A stretch of 43,027 nucleotides of DNA, taken from positions 1-43,027 of the forward strand of contig JABYQR010000367.1 in NCBI GenBank assembly GCA_022592445.1, written 5' to 3'. The stretch is from Cytidiella melzeri. Lineage: Eukaryota > Basidiomycota > Agaricomycetes > Polyporales > Irpicaceae. A model generated the notes under the pieces. It was not told the origin of the DNA, did no database searches, and was given only the letters and a program-made list of their open reading frames with translations. Every line of letters begins with the position of its first letter. Positions within the stretch are counted from its first letter, which is position 1. Below, piece after piece: positions 19,660 to 29,435 of this stretch. The translations under genes were made by a program, and so were the position numbers.

Positions 19660-20373
19660 TGTCTCACTCAAGGAGGATTCCTACCCGCCGCATCCCGAGG
19701 ATCACTCCGGCCAGTGTTCCTGCCTCACTAGAGTGATGGCACCTGCCAGGAAGTCGAGCAACCTTGGACTGGGGTGATCTTGTTACAGATCCCCGAAGCT
19801 CTCACAGCTATGAGAACCTGTTTTCTGCAACCGTTAATAGCCCTTCGCCTTCCAGCCTGGGATCTTCTCAAACCACCTGCGCTGAGCAGAACAGTGCTTG
19901 CCAGTACCCTGCTGGCTACACTGATCATCTCCACCACCACTCTGCCGACCACACCTACAATCTTCACCGTCTTGCCCACACCAACTACAGCCAGAATAAT
20001 CAGCCTTCCAATATAAGTGGGATCAGGAGTGGAGTTATGGTGTGTGCCAGCCCTACTTGTCAGGACTGGAAGGATCGAATGGTATCACCATGGAGAGTAC
20101 ATTGGGCCCCAAAGCGCATTGGGCGAGGAGCAACGGTGTTACTGGATGCGTCTGGCAGGGGAGAGGAAGAGGTGGCGTACAAGATTGAGGGGATATACTT
20201 AGAGGCAAGGTTGTCAATTGGTATGTGGGCCAGTCCTGTATATGACGACACCTTGCCTACCAGTATACTCTTCATCCCTCATGCTTATGCTCGTCTGAGC
20301 TTTGTGGATAGACTGGTCCGTAGAATACGCCGTAGCCAGCTTCTGGATGGTAGCAGCTTTCTGTTTTTCTGAC
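19660..20373 (+). CDS. Hypothetical basidiomycete protein, possibly broken
   Basis: ATG at 19660 follows a CT-rich leader and opens 24 codons (MSHSRRIPTRRIPRITPASV...) to a stop at 19731. From about 19734 a second frame is open for 210 codons, with a Ser/His/Asn-rich first part and a better structured second part: VMVCASPTCQDWKDRM, SPWRVHWAPKRIGRGATVL, AYKIEGIYLEARLSIGMWA. No intron of credible length joins the two, so either a frameshift or an unrecognised intron is involved. The CxxxxC-x-W...PWRVxW pattern is one I associate loosely with uncharacterised agaric proteins, without a known function. It ends at 20373 next to a tandem repeat. Confidence 0.4.
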
Positions 20374-20563
20374 TTTGTCATATTTTTCTACAGACGTTTG
20401 CTCACTGCCCTTCATTTCTACGCTCTTTTATTGAAGAATCACTCTTTTCATAGTATAACGGTAGCAGCTTTCTGTTCTTCTGACTTTGTTAACAGACTTT
20501 TGCTTACCGCCCTTCATTTCCACGTTCTTTTCTTGAAGAACCACTCTTTTCTATAGTATACTC
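20347..20563 (+). repeat. Direct duplication, about 110 bp unit
   Basis: Two adjacent units beginning GGTAGCAGCTTTCTGTT share TTCTGACTTTGT, GCCCTTCATTTC and GAAGAA(T/C)CACTCTTTTC, each ending ATAGTATA(A/C). They overlap the stop region of the upstream gene. Confidence 0.8.
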
Positions 20564-20703
20564 GAATTTTCTTGCTACGTGAGTACCAGTAATGTTACAC
20601 ATTTACATAGGGTGCATATGGGCTTAAGTGCTGCTTATTAGACGCACAGGCCTAGAAAACATGATTGCAATTGTTCTTTACATGCAGCAGTAGCTCGCAT
20701 GCA

Positions 20704-21895
20704 TTACTGTCCATACATATTTGCATTTCTACCAAGGAAACCCGTGTCCAGATGCTTTCCAAAATCAGACAAGAATGGTGCAGCTCCAGGATTAATGCCC
20801 ATACGCTCTGCCACCAGGAACCTGTGGTAGTGAGCATACGCAAGTCTGTCCCCCCCCTTCCAATCCTTCACTTCATGTTGCAAGGCATTGCCTGCAATAA
20901 AGCAAGCATCTCCAGGATGATATCGCACACTTGCACCAATATCCGGTAGATCCAGCTTGCAGTCTTGATCTGTACCACAGCTGAATAGAAGATCATATCA
21001 GGCAGGGCGGCCAAGTCGGTCCCGATGAGAAGGAGTAACCCGGTTACCAATAACCGCTATACCAGAAAACACCGAGGGCCAAAAGCCACTTTGACTATAT
21101 GTTGCCTCAACTCCAACACCATTGATTCTGTTATGGACCATCTTCATCCCGGCCAGAAATTGAGTAGGAGCAGCTAGACAAGTTGCTGCATTGAGAACAT
21201 ATTCTGCTGGCCGTATGCGCCGGAGCCATTTCCCTACATCTCTATTTGCAAGCATTGAGCTTTGATGAATAGGATAGCTACAGTCTTTGCTGCTGGTCAG
21301 AAAATGTCAGATTAACACAAAACAGGCATACCTCATGTCCCTGAGCAAACCAGCATACTGAAATATCTGTTACTCCAAGAAGGCCGCCAGTGGGACGGTA
21401 TAGATTTTTTCGAGATCTCCAAGTAGTTGATTTGTCCGTGATGTTTTTTTGCAATTCAGAGGAGATGTGTTTGCAGCCATTGTACATTGTCTCCTTGGGT
21501 TTTTTGACAAGAACACACATTCTATGTTCAGATCAAGATGTATACGTACTTTTTTGATTGGAATAGTAAGCGCGGCAGCACCCATACTAACACTTGTCCA
21601 TGTTGATCAACAATTACAGATGGCTCATTCAAATCCCCCAGGTATGTTGATCCAAAATATTTCCGCAGTGTTTCAGTATCCCGCTTCTTCCCTTCAGATG
21701 AATCAACTTGGAAGGCCTTTGCTTTTGCTGACCAGGCTTCAAGACCCCAAGGAACACAAGCTGCAAATTGATGATGAGAGCATATTCATGTCAGTGTTTG
21801 TTTATGCACAAGGAACATGTGGAGCAGCATCAATCATGTATAAGGCACGTGTGAGCAGATCATGCATTTGGCCAAACAACTTGCAAATGACATGC
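20704..21895 (-). pseudogene. TET/JBP-family 2OG-Fe(II) dioxygenase with a Trp-to-stop change
   Basis: Exons on the minus strand: 21898-21815 (QHVICKLFGQMHDLL...), 21760-21550 (ACVPWGLEAW..., PSVIVDQHGQVLVWVLP), about 21500-21332 (ISVCWFAQGHE before a GTATGC donor) and about 21290-20704. The last carries the dioxygenase core: iron ligands HRD in NRVTPSHRD and the distal His in GDACFIAGNALQHEV, with the 2-oxoglutarate Arg in GGDRLAYAHYH. These are TET/JBP features; the family oxidises 5-methylcytosine in DNA. An in-frame TGA at 20998-21000 sits between GRPA and YDLLFSCG, where relatives have Trp, so the core is broken between the HxD and the distal His. The nearby H3-tail and KDZ genes fit the known TET-KDZ association in basidiomycetes. 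Confidence 0.8.
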
Positions 21896-22344
21896 TGAAT
21901 GCGTAGAAGTCAGCCTATATATTGCAGCCATGTGCACATGCTAGCAAGCCGGCAGCTGTGCCCATATATAGTCAGCAATTATGCATGCTATGTGCTATGT
22001 ATAGGATGGCCAGATGTGAGAAGCGACGTCTATAACAGTGAAGTAGACATGGCAGCAAGCCAATGTTCAGCTATATATAGCTGCTATAATCACATTATAT
22101 GCATAATTTGAGGCCATAGATTGACTCAGATCCAGCAAGTGCAATACTATGTATAGATATCAAGTGCATGTGGGAGATATCAATACATAGACAGCAGATG
22201 CGTGCTTGCAAATAGCATCTACGTGATCGAAGGCAGAATATTCTGCAAAAAGTACCCAAAGCCTGGCAAGTAGAAAGGTGAATTGAAATGCTCACATGGG
22301 TTGAGTATTGCACATGCCACTGTCAGAGCAACATTCTGAAGCTC

Positions 22345-22758
22345 TCATTCTTGAACATCACTGGCTGAGACATCAATATCCGCCCATTTCTTATAAAGCT
22401 TCTCTCGTTCATCCATCAGAACCTTGTACACCACATGTCGCTCCCGAGACTTCTTTGATTTCTGGGAAGGTGTCTGCCGGTTGCCATTGGAGTAAAATGA
22501 TGTAGCAGACCGGAGAATAGCGTCAAGTCGCTTCTGCATTTCATCCTGAAGATGGGTTAACCTGACCAAGATCACATCGGAAGCTGAAACAAATGCCAAG
22601 GAAGTTTGTAGCACGACATACTCAGTAATGGTAAGTTGATTCAAGCTGTCTTCATCAGCTGATTTGCAAGGCATCTGGAAGCAAGAAATAGCACTGCAGA
22701 ACAACAAGCTTGAGGCAGTGTAAAATCTGTTTCTATAGAAACCATTTTTCGGATTCAT
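22345..22758 (-). CDS. Unassigned helical protein fragment upstream of TET/JBP
   Basis: An open frame of 137 codons with helical character: YVVLQTSLAFVSASDVILVR, LTHLQDEMQKRLDAILR, a Lys/Arg/Ser-rich link (SQKSKKSRERHVVYK) and LMDEREKLYKKWADIDV. The ATG at 22758 is weakly supported. It is on the same strand as the TET/JBP pseudogene and about 450 bp upstream of its first recognised exon, so it may encode that protein's N-terminal region, with an intron in between, or be a separate gene. No known domain is recognised. Confidence 0.35.
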   Translation of the reverse strand: MNPKNGFYRNRFYTASSLLFCSAISCFQMPCKSADEDSLNQLTITEYVVLQTSLAFVSASDVILVRLTHLQDEMQKRLDAILRSATSFYSNGNRQTPSQKSKKSRERHVVYKVLMDEREKLYKKWADIDVSASDVQE

Positions 22759-23510
22759 TTGTCTATTTATTTATTTATTTATTTGATAATGTTTCTTTAG
22801 AAGAGTGGGCCAAATCCTGAAAGATTTATGAGGTATCCAATTATAATGGAGGTCAGATCAGCAACCCCATTGTGTTCTTGTCTTGGGTGCAATCATCATA
22901 TAATGAGCAATGAGATATATCCCTAGCTATATCACATAAAAGCTGCAGTCGTAGATTACAAATGCTAGTAGCAACTTCACTAAGAATTTGGTAGATATTG
23001 TTGACAATATTACATGGTTGCTTATATGTGAGTGCTATGAATAGTAGCAACTTCACAATGGATTTTGTATCTATTGCTACGATATTACATGGTTGCTGAT
23101 ATGTAGTGCTATGAATACACGGGTAAAATGCATGATAGCCGTCATGTATTTACATAGTTGCCAACACGGGTATGCTATGGGTACACACGTTGAAGCATGG
23201 CAGCTGTCATGCAGATTCTAAACTACTGTGAATAGATACTGAAGGTGCATGGCAGCTGTTGTGCATATTATCCAGCTACATCACATCACTGCTAACGCAA
23301 GTGTGCTATTGTAAATAGAGTCGCATAATGCATGGCAGCTGCTGTGTATATTAGACTAGTGTCACAAAGACCAATACATGTGGCTCAACTCCACATGCAA
23401 GCTAAACACTTCTTTGATATATGCACATTATATATGCATTGTAAATATCAGTAGTGCTTATGTATAATATCATTGAGCACCTGGTAGCAAACTCATACAT
23501 TGATTCGACT
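22759..23510. repeat. AT-rich spacer with recurring CATGGCAGCTGT words
   Basis: No gene is seen. A (TTTA)n microsatellite lies at 22760-22785. The word CATGGCAGCTGT or a near variant recurs at about 23197, 23250, 23331 and 23557, with CATGATAGCCGTCATG at about 23131. The first full one is an imperfect palindrome with the flanking CATGC. Confidence 0.5.
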
Positions 23511-23912
23511 TGTGTATGAAGGCTGATGTTGGTGCTTGCATTCATATACTGACATTGCATGGCAGCAGCTTTACATATAACTACGATATGCTGGTTAGCA
23601 AATGTTGTTATATTTTATGCTTTGACGTTGACCCAGTTGGGACAAAAACATTGTCCATCCTGCTGCAAAATTCTTGCGGAAGTCATGCAGAGCACAAGCA
23701 AGCAATTCAATTCATTAGCGATATTTGTAATTGGTTTCAAAATGTATCAAAGGGCGCAGCGACGAGAGCGTATTCAGAAAGACCACAGCATTGGCAAATA
23801 GCAACGAAGATGAGACAGGAACAAAGACGAGCATCAGGTCCTCCTGGAACGAAGCTGGATTCCGCCCTTTGTGCCCGAAGATCTTCAGAAATTGTAAGTA
23901 TATTATGTGAGC

Positions 23913-25690
23913 TCAATTGGAAAATGACAAACCTCGTCCGCATTTTTCCTGCTCGACCAGAGTTCTTCTTCTTCTTTGCTTGACCTCCATCACGCTGGTC
24001 ATCCTCCTGCAGTCGACCTCGTTTCTGAGGCAGGGCAGCACTTGTCCCAGCTTCAGGCTCTGCATTCTCCAGATCCTGAGCGTTTGTCCAGCAGGGGCAG
24101 CTGAAGACCCGCCGTCCTGTGGTTTCAGAGATGGCTGCTCAGCGGAGGGGGTGGTTGAGCCATTCTCTACAGATCTGCCTCTGGAAGCGGTTTGATCGGC
24201 CAATGCCTGAGCAACATCTTCGCTGTACTGAACAATGATATTGCGCCAAGTGTCGAAATGAGCCTTTGTGAGGTCAGAGAATTCGAGGGGGTCGTTGTTA
24301 CCCGGCTCAGCAAATGCAGCCCGAGAGACGTCTTGAAAGGGTAGTCCAATCTTCAACAGGAGTTCCATCTTTCTCTCTTGCACAGTTGGCTCCGTCAAGC
24401 TGTGGCCTCGGGCGTATGTCACAGCCGCTTGATACACTTCGCTATCTTGAGTGTGGAATGCGTCTGAAAGACGACCATTAGGCCATCTCCAATCCCAAGG
24501 TGCCACCGGACCAATGTAGCGTTTGCGGACACGGTCTGCGGGATGAGGAGCATGAAGCTGAGGTCAAGGTCAGTAGGTCCATGGTTGATTAGAACTAATG
24601 TGCAACACTAACCGGAGTATCTTCGACATAGCTCACGAGAATTTGCCAAGCGGAGTCGGTGCTGAACCCTCTGAGCCAGTTCAAGCGATTCTCTTTGGGT
24701 ATGCTGGCAGGACTATCAGCAAGCACCGGTTGCGGTGTGAGATGCTTAGATTGATCCAACCTATCAAAGGCAAATGAGCTGGAGCATGACAGGTCACGCA
24801 ATGCAGACAACTTACTGCAGCAGAGCAGGGTCAATGTGAGCAGTACTGCTGTTCTCCTGGGGGTCCCTATCTTTCTCCACAGATCTGCGTTCAAGACCTT
24901 CAGCTGCCGCAGCTGGAGATTTTCCTGCCTCTGCCGCTGGAGTGGTATCTTGACGGCTCCCTTCAGCGGCGCTCCGATGAGCAGGCTTGTCTGTGGGAAG
25001 TTGTCTTTTGCCTCAAGGTCAGCAACTGGAGTGATTGAGAAACTAAATGAAACTGACGATGATCCCGCCACAGCAGGCTCTGGTATTGTGGCAGAACTCT
25101 GCAACGTCCTCGAGAATGGGTTGGCTCTCCACGCGGCTAGACTCTGCTCGACGTTTTCCTTGTGCTTGGCAATGATTCCGCGCCAATGATCGAAATGCTC
25201 GTGAGTGAAGTGAGAAAACTCGAGTGGGTCATTGCTATTTGGCTCAGCAAATGCAGCCCGAGCAATGTCTCGAAGAGGCAACCCAACCTTCAGAAGAATG
25301 TCCATCTTCTCCCGACGAGTGCCCGGCAGTGTTAGCTTTTGGCCCTGAGCATACGTCACAGCCGCCTGGTACTCCAAATGATCCTTGGTGTGAAACTTGG
25401 GACTGAGGCAATGGTGAGGCCAGCCCCAGCCCCAAGGTACTGACGGACCATTGTACCGATAGTCGCCGGAGTCGGCGCCATGAGGGGCATCGGACTGAGG
25501 TCAACGTCAGGAAACCTGCTGTTGAACCGACTAAAAATACTGACCGGAGTGTTTTTGACATAGTCTACAAGGACCTGCCAATCAACTTCGGTGCTGAGGC
25601 GCCTAGCCAGTCCAAACGATTCTCTTCCGCCACACTGGCAGGAGAGTCAGGGCTAAAACGAGTGAGCTGGTTTGTCAGAGTTTGTAGTGC
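23913..25690 (-). pseudogene. Unknown gene with two tandem modules (period about 937 bp)
   Basis: Two homologous modules read leftward. Module 1 (25680-25130) has ENRLDWL, the shifted RRLSTEVDWQVLVDYV, an intron, YNGPSVPWGWGWP, YQAAVTYAQG, REKMDILLKVGLPLRDIARA and FAEPNSNDPLEFSHFTHEHF. Module 2 (24740-24190) has ENRLNWLRGFSTDSAWQILV, RYIGPVAPWDWRWP, YQAAVTYARG, RKMELLLKIGLPFQDVSRA and FAEPGNNDPLEFSDLTKAHF. The conserved elements are the PWxWxWP tryptophans and a predicted helical RAAFAEPxxNDPLEF block. Module 1 has lost one base in the ENRLDWL region relative to module 2, which shifts the frame before its intron. The Ser/Thr-rich tails differ between modules. The family is not recognised. One repeated-domain gene and two adjacent paralogues are both possible. 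Confidence 0.5.
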
Positions 25691-26099
25691 ATTGGGAACT
25701 TACTGAGTGCCTTGAAGATGGCATCTTCGGGCTCTATTGAGCAGTATGTTGCTCCTTTGCTCGAGCTGTGCCATCTTTTCCAGGCTGCTTGGCCGCCTTT
25801 CGTTTCTTCTGGATAGGACCGGGGTCTGCTTGAGTTTTTTTCTCAGCAGGCCTGCTCGTGTGGCTCATGCTCTCCTGAGGCGTCCGCTCGACTTCCAAAC
25901 TTGACGCCTTCTGTTTCTCGGCAGGCGGGCACTACGCTTGGAGGACTGATCATGGAGTGAGTAGTTGTCTTAAAGCATAAGAACGCCGCTTACTTCTGCC
26001 ACTCTCCGACCACAGCAGCTGGTTGCTGCTTTTTCTGAGCGGGACAGCAAGAGAGTTGTCATCAGACTCTTTGTCGCTACCGTCTGCCTCGGGTCCTCT

Positions 26100-27903
26100 G
26101 CAAAAGGAGCAATGAATTCTGAGCCGTTTGCTTCCTGGGCCCATCTCCTATCGAATCGTATCTCAAGTCCTTCGCGGACCGTCTGGAAATCAAAGCCATG
26201 CGGTTACGCTCCACTCTGCTCCTCCAGTGAGATACCATGCGGTTGATGTCAATTTTTTTTTGGATGGGTCGCAGAAATGGATCTTGGCAGGTAGAAACCT
26301 GGGGTGAATGTAGGCATTCCGATCTGCAACAATCTCGGTAAACGGCACCTCGCATTGGGATTTCCGGAGACCAGGCCTAAGAACAGCAGATATAATTTAG
26401 ATACTGTTGAACAGCATGTATGAGAGATTACGATATCGGATTGTGAGAAAACATCGGACAACATCCTTCATATCTACCAATGACATTCCCTCAGCCACTG
26501 GTCAGGAACGGCAGGCCAGCCGGCTTTGTTTGTGGGAAGTACCATTTCAAACCGGTCTCATCTGCATCAACCGCACGATGGATTTTATCCTTGTTGTTTT
26601 CGAGCCAAAGGTTTTCATCAACAGCTAATGTGTAGCAAGTGAGCAAATGAGATTGAACGTCGGTCTATACTGCATACCAAGTGAAGATTGCCCAAAGGTT
26701 TTGAACTTGCTATAGGCTCTTTGAAACGACGGGTCCAAAACAAAGGTTGGCCAAATGGTAGAGGCACCTCATACCTACAGAAGAGCAAGATGAGTGGATG
26801 GACACGCTGATAGTGCTGTACTCACTGAGTGGCTCCAATGTCTTCGTCCTCTGTCCGGAAGGCCGCCATGACAACAATGTGGGCTCCATACACGCGCTTT
26901 GTTGCCAATGCGAAATTCCGCACTTTCTTTGCCAAAGTGTCAATTTCGGAACTGGCAACAACATTCCAACTTCAGTCTAGAGCCTACAGGCTTGCAATAA
27001 AAATACAGGACGTACGAAGTAAGAGGTTCAGTTCGGCCCTCGCTGTTGACCTTTGTTTGAAAAGCCTGGGCCTGTTCCCGTTGCTCCTCAGTCATTCCGG
27101 CCATGAACTCCGTGATGGCCTTTTGTCGATACCCAAGTAGCAGGCGGGCAGGTGTACCAGACCCGCCCTTGCCCTTGCCCTCACCCTCACCTCACTGTCA
27201 CCCTCACTGTCACCCTCGCTCTCACTTTCGCTCTCGCTCTTGTCCCCATCTTCATCCTCATCCTCGTTCTCGTCCTCATTCTTGCCCTCTCCCTTGCGTT
27301 TTTCTCCCTTGCGCGGACCTTTCTCCATAGCCCTGCCTTTGCCTTTGATGGCCTTCTTCCTCTCGGCATCCCTCATGTCCCGCATGATCTGCGCAATTGG
27401 CTCCTTGAACACCTTTGCAACAGCATCACGCTCAGTGAGCTTTCGTCCTCCGTCCTCGTGCTTGGTGTTCTTCACCCTTGGAACAGACAAAACGCCTTGG
27501 GCCCGGGCGCGTTTTGCCTTCTCGTTATTCAACCAGTTGCGGATTTCTACAGACGGAATACAAAATAGGTGAGAAGCTGGTATTGGAATCGTGTGGGAGG
27601 AACACTCACGGTCTCAAGCAGCTCAGGCACATGAAGCTTATGCTTTGTTGCAATTTCCCGAAGCAGCTCGGCGGTTTCTGAGACCACCCTGGTCTTCTTC
27701 TTGCCTTTGCCCTCATGGTAGCGTGGATACGCGTTGGACAAAGTTTCCAGGAACACAGGGCGGCACCACTTCACGCTGGGCCGCACAACACTCTCAACAT
27801 CCTCTTCATTGGACGGAGCACCGCCTTCTGAAGACTCGTTGTTGTAATGCCGCGGTTTTTGCTCTCCAGGTCGGAATCAGGATGGTGGGGTGCTGAGGAC
27901 ATG
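26100..27903 (-). pseudogene. Decayed multi-exon gene with acidic/basic charged linker
   Basis: ATG at 27903 (MSSAPHHPDSDLESKN) leads within 20 codons into the wrong frame; one extra A in the A5 run at about 27851 would join it to NNESSEGGAPSNEEDVES, PSVKWCRPVFLETLSNAYPR and ETAELLREIATKHKLHVPEL. A second exon (27532-27125) has WLNNEKAKRARAQGVLSVP and FKEPIAQIMRDMRDAERKKA, followed by a Lys/Glu/Asp-rich linker (EDENEDEDEDGDKSESESE). Further minus-strand exons: 26950-26834 (ASSEIDTLAKKVRNFALATK), 26777-26685 (YEVPLPFGQPLFWTRRF), 26632-26494 (VDENLWLENNKDKIHR) and fragments to 26100 (MVSHWRSRVERNRMALISR) in changing frames. I recognise the charged-linker style from large uncharacterised agaric gene families but cannot name it. 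The number of frame changes argues for a pseudogene. Confidence 0.4.
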
Positions 27904-28099
27904 ATTGCTGCTGAAATGTAATGAAAGAGTAGAGAATCAAGGGCGAGCAACTATGGATGGAACTGCGAGGCGAGTGCCAGCAAAGCGTTCTCGCGCTTTA
28001 TTTGTTTCACACAGTCACGTGACCTTTTTTTTTTGCGGCAAGGGATATGTCCTGGTTCTTTACAATACATTTTTAAAGGCGATAAGCCGAGACATTCTT

Positions 28100-29220
28100 T
28101 AAGTTACATGTTGGGCAGTCAACAACAGAGACGGAGTTGGCAGAAATAACACGACTGGCCATGTCGCGTTACATCTACCAAACCCGCAGATACACTAAGC
28201 AGAAATAATGGTAAACTACGGTAAAGCATGGCTCTAGAAGGAGATGCGTCAGCAGGGTTCGCTTTTGAGTAGAAGTTTGCACCTGATAATCCATAATATC
28301 GGGATGTTGCTGCAAGCCATACGTTAGCAATAGACGGAGTGTAGGGTTGTGCAGAATTGAACGACTAACCTCCAATACACGCCGGCAGGCCTGATCAATT
28401 GAGGTTGAGGCATACAGACTGAAGCCAGGGCAGAGGGCGTACGACATAAGACATCGCACAACCCTACAACCGATGAGCTGCCGTAAATGCCCCTGAGCCA
28501 GCCAAGCTAACACAAGCAGATGATAGTGAGTTAAATACTCACCCGCACCACCGAGCTGTTCCAATTCATTCCCAACGCCCACTGCAGTTGGACAATGGGA
28601 ATGGACTGGCACTGGTCATGGCTGGGAGGTGTTCGTCGTGGTGTCGAGCTGGTGCCAAAGGTTCACCGCGTTTGTCGTGGCTACGGGAGGATGGGGCTGG
28701 TTTGCCGTTGGTGGTTGAAGCTGGTGTGAAAGCCCGGATGCTCGTCCTCGCTGTTGTCAACAGGTAACTCTAAGACATTGTCCCCCCCAGATATTCCAAC
28801 AGCTCACCTTGCACCCCTCGCCGCCAACCTGACACGTCACAAACTCCCCGGGGCACTTGCACTGCCCTCCCTTCCACCAATGAAAGACTCCCCATCTTTC
28901 TCACCTACTGAGGCAGCTTCAAGCAGCAAAAATGGGAACGAGGCTGAGCATTAATTGGTAGGAGAACGGGCGTTGTTTGTTCATCGCCCTCATGGGCTGT
29001 GGATGCCAGTGCGCAGCGCTGTGAACGTTTTAGTAGGCTAGAGACACGGAGATAAGAGAATGTACGACCTGATTGGACAGGGAAGGGAAATCCGAGCGCG
29101 TGTGGTACGAAGCAGTGTAGAGCAGAGGTTGAAGTCGTTGAACTATGCAAGACGAGAGTTGAAGTCCGGTGTTTGGGCGTGTTTGTGTCAGCGGCACGTG
29201 CGCTTGATCGGAAGCAATTG
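28100..29220. other. Stretch without a supported gene
   Basis: Several short frames are open on the minus strand (28175-28612 and 28566-28760), with GT-AG-like words, but none shows a recognisable domain or consistent start, and I would not annotate them as genes. Confidence 0.4.
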
Positions 29221-29435
29221 GGTTTGACTTCGTTCATTTCCCTCGTTTTGCTCACGTTGTCCTTTCCGTGTTGCTCTGTTGTCTTTCTGTCTGTTCCTCA
29301 CTACTCTGCCACCCTGTTGTCGTCAATCAAATCTTCTTTGCTTCTGGTCCTTTATTCAGTGTTTGCTCTTGTCTTCCTATTTGGCCATCTTTCCTCACGG
29401 CTTCGACTTCAACTTCGTTTTCCATTCTTGGTAAT
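29221..29435 (+). promoter_or_regulatory. CT-rich leader/promoter of the H3-tail gene
   Basis: About 215 bp of strongly pyrimidine-rich sequence (for example TTTCCCTCGTTTTGCTCAC, TTGTCTTTCTGTCTGTTCC) ends in TTGGTAAT before the ATG at 29436. Such CT tracts precede highly expressed fungal genes, including histone genes. A promoter captured together with the H3-like exon is possible but not shown. Confidence 0.5.

Noticed and set aside
20998..21000. TGA in the TET/JBP core as a selenocysteine codon
   Set aside because: Fungi of this group lack selenocysteine insertion as far as known, and relatives have Trp at this position.
27103..27572. Long plus-strand ORFs rich in Pro/Ser/Leu opposite the charged linker
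   Set aside because: Shadow of the Lys/Glu/Asp-rich minus-strand exon; low-complexity composition.
28175..28760. Minus-strand ORFs of 145 and 64 codons
   Set aside because: No recognisable domain and no consistent start; the frames cross probable intron-like words. Left unannotated.
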